Below, piece by piece: positions 16,144 to 23,529 of a DNA stretch of 38,984 bases. Within the stretch, counting starts at the first letter, position 1, and each line of letters starts with the position of its first letter. The stretch comes from Rhodospirillaceae bacterium (GTDB taxonomy: Bacteria; Pseudomonadota; Alphaproteobacteria; Rhodospirillales; UBA2165), in NCBI GenBank assembly GCA_018649725.1, contig JABIHH010000082.1, forward strand, positions 1 through 38,984, in the 5' to 3' direction. The position numbers and the translations under genes are program-made. The notes under the pieces were generated by a model. The model saw nothing but the letters and a program-made list of their open reading frames with translations. It was not told where the DNA came from and did no database searches.

Positions 16144-17522
16144 CAGGCTGCTTTCCCGAGCTTATTGCGCCAGTTTGGATATAACGCATCCGCATCGGCC
16201 TCAAAGCTTTCAAATGCGCGGGCAAATTCTGGATGATCTTTCGCAAAATCAACCGGATCTGCGCCGGCTTTCCAGCATTGCTCTGCCTGGCGGAGGGATT
16301 TGGCACCCGCTGCCGGTCCATCAATATGACCGTAGGAGCCGCCACCGGCGGTCAGGATCAAATTGGAATGGCCGAGGTTTTCGAAAAAGCCGGGAATACG
16401 AAGCGCGTTCATGCCGCCTGAAATGATCGGTGTGGTCGGCTTCATACCAAGCCATTCCTGACGATAGAATGGACCTTTGGCAATATCATCAGCGATCATA
16501 TAAGCCATATCCGTATCGCCACGCTCACCTTCCATTTTACCAAAACCCATGGTTCCGGTATGGATACCAGAAGCGCCTTGCAACCGAGCCATTTTGGACA
16601 AGACAAAAGCAGTATAGCCGCGTTGAGTTTGTGGCGAGGTAACCGCGCCATGACCGGCCCGGTGATAATGCAGGTATTGGTTCGGAAATGTCCGGCGTGC
16701 GGTCGTAATCGATTGCGGCCCACAGACATAACCATCTACCAAAAAGGCGACGTGGTCAGCATTTTCAGCGAAGGTCTCGAGGATGAACTCTCCACGGGCG
16801 ATCATCTCATGATAATCGTCCGCCGTAATATTGGCTGAAAACAGTTTAGCCTCGCCGGTCTCGTCTTGCGCACGACGCATCGAATCTGCAACCGCAACAA
16901 TGGTTTCTTTTAACGGCGCAAAGACCTGATTGCCTTGGGGCTCATCGTTCTTAATAAAGTCACCGCCCAACCAGAAATCATAACACGCGTTGGCAAAAGG
17001 CTGTGGCCGGAGACCGAGCTTCGGTTTCACGATGGTGCCGACAATAAAGCCGCCATCGTTCACCGGGCGACCCAGGACCTGCCACAAATCGGAGATCGTC
17101 GTGGATGGTCCATCATATAACCGCAGATAGTTCGGTGGGAAATAGAAGTCGTGCATTTTGGCGTATTCAACATCGCCCATCCCTTGGTTATTACCAATGG
17201 TGAGTGTTAGGAAGGATGCGATCATCGCCCGACCATCGATCATGTTGCGATCAAACAACTCAACCGGATAAGCGATCTTCATGACTTCGAATTCTTCATC
17301 CACCTCGTAAACAATAGCATCAACACTGCGGGTAAAACTATCAGTCGTTGATACATCGACATTGGTGCCCGTAGAGGATTCTGCGGCAAAATGAGCAGCA
17401 GTGGCCAGGAACTCATAGCCTGCTTTCGGCTTCATGATATAAGCGCAAAGCACATGATTACCTTCGTCGATTAGGGTCTGTTCATCCAGACTTAAATCGG
17501 CATAACGATTTGATTGATCCAT
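16143..17522 (-). CDS. cbbM: ribulose-1,5-bisphosphate carboxylase, form II
   Basis: A protein of 459 residues, the form II length. Catalytic residues fall at the Rhodospirillum rubrum positions: Lys166 in [10 protein letters not shown], carbamylated Lys191 with Asp193 and Glu194 in [10 protein letters not shown], His287 in LHYHRAGHG, His321 in SGIHTGTMG and loop-6 Lys329 in GFGKMEG. The phosphate-binding SGGMNALR and TAGGGSYGH segments are intact. Form II enzymes are dimers of large subunits without a small subunit, with low CO2/O2 specificity, so CO2-rich or low-oxygen conditions are implied. A strong AAGGAGAAG ribosome-binding site precedes the ATG. The gene sits between prk and gph in one operon. 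No carboxysome or cbbQ/cbbO gene is in view. Confidence 0.98.
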   Translation of the reverse strand: MDQSNRYADLSLDEQTLIDEGNHVLCAYIMKPKAGYEFLATAAHFAAESSTGTNVDVSTTDSFTRSVDAIVYEVDEEFEVMKIAYPVELFDRNMIDGRAMIASFLTLTIGNNQGMGDVEYAKMHDFYFPPNYLRLYDGPSTTISDLWQVLGRPVNDGGFIVGTIVKPKLGLRPQPFANACYDFWLGGDFIKNDEPQGNQVFAPLKETIVAVADSMRRAQDETGEAKLFSANITADDYHEMIARGEFILETFAENADHVAFLVDGYVCGPQSITTARRTFPNQYLHYHRAGHGAVTSPQTQRGYTAFVLSKMARLQGASGIHTGTMGFGKMEGERGDTDMAYMIADDIAKGPFYRQEWLGMKPTTPIISGGMNALRIPGFFENLGHSNLILTAGGGSYGHIDGPAAGAKSLRQAEQCWKAGADPVDFAKDHPEFARAFESFEADADALYPNWRNKLGKAA

Positions 17523-17552
17523 TTTACTTCTCCTTTTGGTGCTTAAATTCGT

Positions 17553-18419
17553 TTAGCGTTTGCGTTCGATCAGTTGCATGACGATCGGTGTTAAAATGAG
17601 TTGCATCGCGAGATCGAGCTTGTTGCCGGGAATGACAATAGAGTTAGCCCGGGACATAAAACTGTCGTGGATCATTGAAACCAGATAGGGGAAATCAATG
17701 CCGCGTGGATCGCGAAACCTAATAATAACCATCGATTCATCCGCTGTCGGTATCCACTGCGCAATGAACGGATTGGAGGTGTCTACCGTCGGGATGCGCT
17801 GAAAATTAATGTCCGATTCGGAAAATTGCGGGCAAATGTAATTGATGTAATCCGGCATCCGCCGCAGGATCGTGTCGGTCACCGCTTCGGTGGAATAGCC
17901 CCGCGTACTTTTATCGCGATGAACTTTTTGAATCCATTCAAGGTTGATTACCGGGACAACACCGATTTTCAAATCAGTGTGCTGAGCGATATCAACTTCG
18001 TCCGTGATGACAGCGCCGTGCAGGCCTTCATAGAACAACAGATCAGACCCAGCGGAAAATTCTTCCCATTCGGTAAAAGTGCCGGGCTCACTGCCAAAGG
18101 CAAGGGCTTCTTCCTGGTCATGAATATAATGACGCGTCCGACCGCTGCCGGACTCTGCGTAATTTGCGAAAACGCCTTCAAGCTCGTCCAGTAAATTTGC
18201 CTCTGGACCGAAATGGCTGAAATGGTCATCACCATCTTTCAACTTTTCAGCCATTTTTTCCTTCATGCCCGCGCGGTCATAGGCGTGAAAAGCGTCGCCC
18301 TCGATAAACATGGCGCTGATGCTCTCACGCCGAAAAATCTGCTCGAAGGTCTGCTTAACAGACGTTGTTCCCGCACCGGAAGAACCGGTGACAGAAATGA
18401 TAGGATGATTGACAGACAT
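17553..18419 (-). CDS. cbbP: phosphoribulokinase, bacterial class I
   Basis: A protein of 288 residues, the length of the octameric bacterial enzyme that phosphorylates ribulose 5-phosphate to the RubisCO substrate. The Walker A motif GSSGAGTTS spans residues 12-20. It is followed by FIEGDAFHAYDRAGMKEKM, with substrate-contacting Asp and His residues, and by the family's FYEGLHGAV and VINLEWIQKVHRDKSTRGYS segments. A consensus AAGGAGGAA ribosome-binding site precedes the ATG. The gene lies 24 bases after fbp and 30 bases before cbbM. The enzyme serves only the Calvin cycle, so together with cbbM it establishes the pathway. Confidence 0.97.
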   Translation of the reverse strand: MSVNHPIISVTGSSGAGTTSVKQTFEQIFRRESISAMFIEGDAFHAYDRAGMKEKMAEKLKDGDDHFSHFGPEANLLDELEGVFANYAESGSGRTRHYIHDQEEALAFGSEPGTFTEWEEFSAGSDLLFYEGLHGAVITDEVDIAQHTDLKIGVVPVINLEWIQKVHRDKSTRGYSTEAVTDTILRRMPDYINYICPQFSESDINFQRIPTVDTSNPFIAQWIPTADESMVIIRFRDPRGIDFPYLVSMIHDSFMSRANSIVIPGNKLDLAMQLILTPIVMQLIERKR

Positions 18420-18443
18420 CGGTAATTCCTCCTTCCGGATCTA

Positions 18444-19550
18444 TTAGCTGCGAAATAGGCCGCGATATTCGAATAAGGGGGAGCGAATCCCCGTGTGATG
18501 AAGTTCAGCGTAATAGCGCTCAACCCGCTCAACCTCAGCCTTTGAGCCAAAGATTAACGGCACGCGCTGATGAATTTCGGTCGGCTCGACCTCGAGCACG
18601 CGGCCATGACCGGTGGTTGCCGCGCCTCCCGCCTGCTCGACCAGAAAAGCAACTGCATTGGCTTCATATAACAGGCGCAAACGGCCATTGGCATAGCCCG
18701 GTCGATGATCGCCCGGATACAGAAATATCCCGCCTCTGGAAAAAATGCGATGACATTCCGCAACCAGCGAGGCAACCCAGCGCATGTTGTAATTTTCTTT
18801 GCGGACACCTTTTTCACCGTCGAGGCAGTCGTCGATATAGGTACGGATATGCTCATCCCAATGACGGTAATTCGACAAATTGACAGCAAACTCACTTGCT
18901 TCGGTTGGAATCTTAATGCTCTCACCAGTGAGGTGAAACTTGGAGGTCTTGGGATCCAGCGTGAAAATATGGGTGCCGTCGCCACAAGTCAGCACCAGCA
19001 TCGTGCCCGGCCCGTAAATAACATAGCCCGCCGCCCGCTGGTTGGTGCCCAACAGCGCATCACATTTAATGTCACCGGCCGGATGTCCATCATCCAAATC
19101 GTAAATAGAGAAGATCGTGCCGATCGACACATTAGTATCGATATTTGATGAGCCATCAAGCGGATCAAAAGCGACGATGAGATGCGCGTTGGGATCAACG
19201 ACCACCGCCTCTTCGATTTCCTCCGATATAATTTGCGCCACCGGCAAATCCTGCAATTGATTGATCAGGATTTTGTTCGATAAAACGTCGAGGCCTTTTT
19301 GCGCATCACCGTCAGCGTTATCACCGACAATCTTGCCGTTATCGCTTTGCAAGCCCGACCGCGCCACGTGATCGTTGATTTTCACACAACCTTCGATAAT
19401 CGCCAAGATGGTCTCAGCAACTTCCGACCTGTCGGTGTATCCGTAAACCCAATCATCGAGAAAATGATTTAATGGTTGAAAACTATCCAATATCCGTCCC
19501 CCTTCTAAGCCCTGCTGACCCCATTCGTACAAATTAAGAATAGGTATCAT
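18444..19550 (-). CDS. fbp: fructose-1,6-bisphosphatase, class I
   Basis: A protein of 368 residues. The metal-binding motifs are ISEEIEE at 108-114 and FDPLDGSSNIDTN at 128-140. A substrate-phosphate-binding region, LYPGDHRPGYANGRLRLLYE, is followed by the GGAATTG active-site strand. It hydrolyses fructose 1,6-bisphosphate to fructose 6-phosphate for ribulose regeneration, and for gluconeogenesis. It is the first gene of the cbb operon and would be called cbbF in that context. No clear ribosome-binding site precedes the ATG, unlike prk and cbbM, so the upstream 170-base region may hold other start signals. Confidence 0.95.
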   Translation of the reverse strand: MIPILNLYEWGQQGLEGGRILDSFQPLNHFLDDWVYGYTDRSEVAETILAIIEGCVKINDHVARSGLQSDNGKIVGDNADGDAQKGLDVLSNKILINQLQDLPVAQIISEEIEEAVVVDPNAHLIVAFDPLDGSSNIDTNVSIGTIFSIYDLDDGHPAGDIKCDALLGTNQRAAGYVIYGPGTMLVLTCGDGTHIFTLDPKTSKFHLTGESIKIPTEASEFAVNLSNYRHWDEHIRTYIDDCLDGEKGVRKENYNMRWVASLVAECHRIFSRGGIFLYPGDHRPGYANGRLRLLYEANAVAFLVEQAGGAATTGHGRVLEVEPTEIHQRVPLIFGSKAEVERVERYYAELHHTGIRSPLFEYRGLFRS

Positions 19551-19588
19551 TTAAAACAAAACCACCCGAGAACCTGGATGATCCGAAG

Positions 19589-19638
19589 ATAGTGACTGAA
19601 CAAAGTCTATATATTCAGCCACTATGAACACTATAGTG
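19589..19638. promoter_or_regulatory. dyad cluster upstream of the cbb operon, candidate operator
   Basis: ATAGTG (19589-19594) is mirrored by CACTAT (19620-19625). Four bases further on lies the perfect 10-bp palindrome CACTATAGTG (19629-19638). The sites are 40-90 bases upstream of the fbp start, a position suited to a regulator of cbb transcription. No LysR-type TN11A palindrome was obvious. Binding by the neighbouring LuxR-type protein is a hypothesis. Confidence 0.4.
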
Positions 19639-19703
19639 CCAAGGATATTTTGCGGAATATCATAAAGGAGGGGTTGTTTTATATTTTAGTAGTTAGTGAA
19701 ACA

Positions 19704-19719
19704 CTACCCTTTCGGGTAG
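19704..19719 (-). terminator. hairpin directly after the LuxR-type regulator gene
   Basis: CTACCC and GGGTAG pair perfectly around a 4-base loop, one base beyond the stop codon. The minus-strand sequence that follows has no long U-run, so it may only attenuate or stabilise the transcript before the cbb genes. Confidence 0.35.
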
Positions 19720-19720
19720 C

Positions 19721-20341
19721 TTATGATTTATGATAGAGACTGACAGCCTGCGAACGATTTTTAACGTTGAGCTTCTGATACAAATTTCGAACGTGAAATT
19801 TAACAGTGTTGTTGGAGACCGAAAGTTCCTGCGCAATTTCTTTGTTGGTACGCCCCGCCGCCAGTGAGGACAGAACCTCGACTTCGCGTTTGGTGAGATC
19901 CGTCAGCGGGTTGTCGTTGATTTGTTTTACATCCAAATAGGGAAAAACCATTTTACCATTGCCAACGGCTGCAATGGTATCGAGCAACTCCTGCGGCTCC
20001 TCACTTTTTGAAACATAGGCCGCGCCGCCATGAGCCATAACCAGTGATGGAATAAAATCGCCCTCGGCCCCGGTGTAGATAATAACCTGCGGCGCGGCTT
20101 CGATGGTTTGCAGGTGATCGAGAATATACTTGCCATCACCAAGCGCCATCACCCAGCCGCTGACGATAACATTGGGCACTGTCTGTTCGATATTACGCAG
20201 CAATTCTTCGCCATCAGCGCTAACGGCGACAAATTCAAATCTCGGATCTTCGCTTATTAGATGCTCAAGAGCAGCGCGCACCAACGGGCTTTTATCGACA
20301 ACCGCGACCCGGATCATTTTAGCTGCTGCATTTTCATTCAT
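19721..20341 (-). CDS. LuxR/NarL-type regulator with degenerate receiver domain
   Basis: A protein of 206 residues with a CheY-like receiver (10-125) and a C-terminal LuxR-type helix-turn-helix (145-203). The latter reads LTKREVEVLSSLAAGRTNKE, then IAQELSVSNNTVKFHVRNLY. In the receiver the acidic pair is reduced to one Asp (VVDKS, Asp16). The phosphorylation site, usually Asp in a vllD.mMP strand, reads VIVSGWVM with Gly62. The switch Thr90 and Lys112 are kept. It should therefore act without phosphorylation or bind another signal. No histidine kinase is adjacent. It lies 170 bases upstream of fbp on the same strand, in the place where CbbR is usual, and is the best candidate cbb regulator in the window. 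No ribosome-binding site is evident before the ATG. Confidence 0.9.
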   Translation of the reverse strand: MNENAAAKMIRVAVVDKSPLVRAALEHLISEDPRFEFVAVSADGEELLRNIEQTVPNVIVSGWVMALGDGKYILDHLQTIEAAPQVIIYTGAEGDFIPSLVMAHGGAAYVSKSEEPQELLDTIAAVGNGKMVFPYLDVKQINDNPLTDLTKREVEVLSSLAAGRTNKEIAQELSVSNNTVKFHVRNLYQKLNVKNRSQAVSLYHKS

Positions 20342-20391
20342 AAGAAAAACTACCCTGCTCTCACGCCAACTGAATCTCTAGCTCACCAATG

Positions 20392-20409
20392 AGTAACCCA
20401 GCTGTTACT
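20392..20409. promoter_or_regulatory. inverted repeat between divergent regulator and DUF255 genes
   Basis: AGTAAC (20392-20397) is mirrored by GTTACT (20404-20409) around CCAGCT. It is central in the 139-base divergent promoter region and could be an autoregulatory LuxR-type site. The function is inferred. Confidence 0.3.
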
Positions 20410-20480
20410 AGATTTCACGCAAATTGTATGTAATTTTCTGAATTAGCTTAAACCCATAAATTATTTCTGTTGTAAAATAT

Positions 20481-22643
20481 ATGAAGCTGTTCTCTAAAAT
20501 ATCTTTCGTCGCCCTGCTTATTCTAGGCTTATCCGGAGAAGCTCTACCGGCGGGTGAACTCAGCAATCAAATGGCCAGTCAGGCCAGCCCCTACCTGCGT
20601 CTTCATGCAGATGATTTGGTTGCCTGGCAGCCGTGGCAGCAAGACTCTCTCCAGGCAGCGGAAAAATCCGGCAAGCCGATTTTTCTTTCGATCGGCTATC
20701 TCGCGTGCCATTGGTGCCATGTCATGCGGAAAGAAAGTTTCAGCGACCCTGAAATCGCCGGCCTGATCAATCAATCTTATTACCCGATCCTCGTTGACCG
20801 AGAAGAACTGCCGCAAGTTGATGCGCTTTATCAGTCAGCCTTGGCGGTTATGAATTTGGCCAATGGCTGGCCGCTCACCGTGTTTTTGACCAATGACCGC
20901 AAGCCGATCTGGGGCGGTGCTTACTTTCCCAAAAAAGCAAAATCCGGCGCTCCCGGTCTGGATGCTATCTTAGCTCAAGTGGCGGATGTTTATGCCAAGC
21001 GCAAGTCGGACATCTTAGCCGATACCAAGCAGGTTATCGAGCAACTGGAAGAAGAATCAAAAAGCGCCAAAGGCAGTATCGCACTCCATCATATAGATAA
21101 ATTTGCTAAAATAATTTTGAGTGAAATCGATCCTTTTGAAGATGGCTTTGAGGGCGCACCTAAATTCCCAAATATTATTGCTTTGGAATCATTGTGGCGG
21201 GCTTATATCCGAACCGGACGCAAAGATTACGGCGATGCGGTCGAAAACGCGGTGCACAGTATGATCCGGGGCGGTCTCTATGATCATATCGGCGGCGGCT
21301 TTTTCCGCTATACGGTTGATCGGCAGTGGCGTATTCCTCATTTTGAAAAAATGCTTGGCACCAATGCCAGACTGTTACGCTTGATGGTCGAAGTCTGGCG
21401 CGAAAAGCCAGACAAAGTTTTACAAGCTAGAATCTATCAAACCGTCGAATTTCTGTTTCGCGAAATGTTGCTGCCGGGCCAAGGCTTCATATCCAGCCTG
21501 GATGCCGATAGCGAGACTGAGGAAGGTAAGGAAGAGGAAGGCGCCTATTATGTGTGGAGCAGCAATCAACTTAAGAAACGCTTAGCCGGGCGCTACGCAC
21601 TTTTTAGCGCCGCCTATGATTTAGCACCAAGAGAAGGCGAAGCCTTGGATACGGAAGACGATCCGGGCATCCTGTTTCAAACAAAAACTTCCCTTGGCGA
21701 TCTAGCCAAACAATTCAAAATTCCACCTTCAGTAGTAACCGCGCAACGAGACGCTGCTAAAAACCAACTTGCAAAGATTAGGAGCAAACGAGAACGCCCC
21801 CGCCAGGATCAAAAAATTCTCGCCGCTGACAACGGATCCGTCATTAGCGCCTTGATTGAAGCTGGGCGGGCCTTGGATCGAGAGGACTGGTTATCGAAAG
21901 CTCGGATGGCCTTTGAAGCGATCTTCCAAAGTCACTTCGATGCCTCAAAACAATTGCACCGCTCGGTCGTTCAAGGCCGTCTTGGCCCGCCGGCAACATT
22001 GAGCGATTATGCTCACTTAGCCCAGGCTGCCCTCCACCTTTATGAAGTCAGCGGCGAACTGGCATTTCTAAACCAGGCTAAACATATCGCCGGGCAAGCC
22101 ATCGAGCTTATGTGGGATGGGAAAAATCACGGTTTCTTTTCCGGCAGTTCGCACAACACGCGCTTTCTATTGATACGGTCCAAGCCCATCCTCGATAGCG
22201 ATGCAGCCTCGGCAAATTCTCTTATGTTGAGCGTACTGGCCCGCCTCTATTATCTTACGGGTGAGGATAAATGGTATGAGATAGGCGACCAGACCCTGAC
22301 CGCCTTTGGTGGCATTCCAAAATCCTTTCTGTTCGGTCATGCGGGCTTTTTAAATGCGGCGGAAGACTGGTTGGCGGCACTTCAAATTGTGGTTATCGGT
22401 GATGAAAAAGCGGCAGCCCTAAAACCGCTCAGACTTCTGATTGATCAAACGAGCCTACCGACTCGCACTTTTCAGATCATCGCGCCCGGCACACGCCTGC
22501 CCGATACGCATCCGGCCCAATTTAAAGAACAACTTGATGGCAAGCCGACCGTCTATGTCTGCCGCGGGCAAATTTGTTCCCTGCCGGCAACGACCAGACA
22601 GGAACTCGCTCAAACCCTAATCAGTTTTCGCCGAGGCCGCTGA
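20481..22643 (+). CDS. secreted thioredoxin-domain DUF255 protein (YyaL/SSP411-like)
   Basis: A protein of 720 residues. A signal peptide (MKLFSKISFVALLILGLSGE, cleavage near ALPAG) leads into the DUF255 thioredoxin-like domain: ASPYLRLHADDLVAWQPW, then FLSIGYLACHWCHVMRKESF with the CxxC-type Cys76/Cys79, then LVDREELPQVDALY and NGWPLTVFLT. The remainder (about 230-680) is an alpha/alpha-barrel-like region with GGLYDHIGGGFFRYTVD and PHFEKML, similar to glycan epimerases or mannose isomerases. Homologues in bacteria and animals (spermatogenesis-associated protein 20) have no settled activity. Most lack a signal peptide, so a periplasmic version is notable. The start gives the complete signal peptide but has no good ribosome-binding site. 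Confidence 0.92.
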   Translation: MKLFSKISFVALLILGLSGEALPAGELSNQMASQASPYLRLHADDLVAWQPWQQDSLQAAEKSGKPIFLSIGYLACHWCHVMRKESFSDPEIAGLINQSYYPILVDREELPQVDALYQSALAVMNLANGWPLTVFLTNDRKPIWGGAYFPKKAKSGAPGLDAILAQVADVYAKRKSDILADTKQVIEQLEEESKSAKGSIALHHIDKFAKIILSEIDPFEDGFEGAPKFPNIIALESLWRAYIRTGRKDYGDAVENAVHSMIRGGLYDHIGGGFFRYTVDRQWRIPHFEKMLGTNARLLRLMVEVWREKPDKVLQARIYQTVEFLFREMLLPGQGFISSLDADSETEEGKEEEGAYYVWSSNQLKKRLAGRYALFSAAYDLAPREGEALDTEDDPGILFQTKTSLGDLAKQFKIPPSVVTAQRDAAKNQLAKIRSKRERPRQDQKILAADNGSVISALIEAGRALDREDWLSKARMAFEAIFQSHFDASKQLHRSVVQGRLGPPATLSDYAHLAQAALHLYEVSGELAFLNQAKHIAGQAIELMWDGKNHGFFSGSSHNTRFLLIRSKPILDSDAASANSLMLSVLARLYYLTGEDKWYEIGDQTLTAFGGIPKSFLFGHAGFLNAAEDWLAALQIVVIGDEKAAALKPLRLLIDQTSLPTRTFQIIAPGTRLPDTHPAQFKEQLDGKPTVYVCRGQICSLPATTRQELAQTLISFRRGR

Positions 22644-22697
22644 GAAACTCAGCTCTCGCTTGACTTATAAGCGCTGCCTATTGATGATCCGCTTATC

Positions 22698-23519
22698 ATG
22701 AAACAGATTTTTAACGCCGCCGCGCCCGTTCAAATTGTCGATATCGGCGCCAGCGATATCGAAGATAAGCCGATCTATGACAGCTTGATGGAAGAAGGTC
22801 TGGGCCATCTCACTGGTTTCGAGCCCGCCCCCGATATGTTCGAGAAGCTGAAAGACCTTACGACGGAGGAGAAGCACTATCTACCGTATGCGTTGGGCGA
22901 TGGGACCGAGCAGACATTAAAAATTTGCCGCGCACCCGGCATGACCTCCCTGCTAGAGCCCAATATGGAATTGCTCTCGCATTTTCATGGCTTTGATGAT
23001 TGGGCGGTGGTTGAAGAACGCCTGCCCATCCAAACGCATCGGCTGGATGATATTGAAGAAATCGACGATTTTGATTTTATAAAAATCGACACCCAGGGCG
23101 CTGAGCATCAAATCATCGAAGCTGGTCAGGAGAAAATTTCAAAAGCGGTCGCCATGCATGTCGAGCTCTCCTTCAAGCCGATTTATCACGGTGAAAAATC
23201 CTTTGCCGAGGTTGATTTGCTGATGCAGAAAATGTGCTTTGCGTTGCATACGTTAGAGAAAGTAAACACCCGGGCTTTCCGCCCGATGATGTTCAACAAC
23301 AATATTTTTGACGGGCTTCGCCACATCCTGCAAGTAGATGCGGTCTATATCAAAGACTTCCAGAAACTTGGCGACTTATCGGCTGAGAAGCTTCTGAAAC
23401 TCGGTGCCGTATTGCATTATTGTTATGGCAGTTTTGATGCCGCGATGTTGGCACTGCGTCATTACGATGAAAAGTCTTCCACCGATCTCGCCAATACTTA
23501 CGTGCAGGCACTACGTTAG
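22698..23519 (+). CDS. FkbM-family methyltransferase
   Basis: A protein of 273 residues. The SAM-binding motif I is VQIVDIGASDIEDKPIYDSL, followed by GHLTGFEPAPDMFEKL. The FkbM hallmark is FIKIDTQGAEHQIIEAGQEK, then VAMHVELSFKPIYHGEKSFA. FkbM enzymes O-methylate sugars or lipid-linked glycans. It lies 54 bases after the DUF255 gene and 10 bases before the OGT-like gene, so it probably belongs to a glycan- or glycoprotein-modifying operon. The last 50 residues (from LGDLSAEKLLKLG) extend beyond the usual domain and may contact a partner. Confidence 0.92.
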   Translation: MKQIFNAAAPVQIVDIGASDIEDKPIYDSLMEEGLGHLTGFEPAPDMFEKLKDLTTEEKHYLPYALGDGTEQTLKICRAPGMTSLLEPNMELLSHFHGFDDWAVVEERLPIQTHRLDDIEEIDDFDFIKIDTQGAEHQIIEAGQEKISKAVAMHVELSFKPIYHGEKSFAEVDLLMQKMCFALHTLEKVNTRAFRPMMFNNNIFDGLRHILQVDAVYIKDFQKLGDLSAEKLLKLGAVLHYCYGSFDAAMLALRHYDEKSSTDLANTYVQALR

Positions 23520-23529
23520 GACCGGGGCA

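Noticed and set aside
23404..23529. N-terminal extension of the OGT-like protein to an ATG inside the FkbM gene
   Set aside because: The extra residues overlap the FkbM coding frame and are unlike TPR sequence; the GTG at 23530 begins the repeat region directly.
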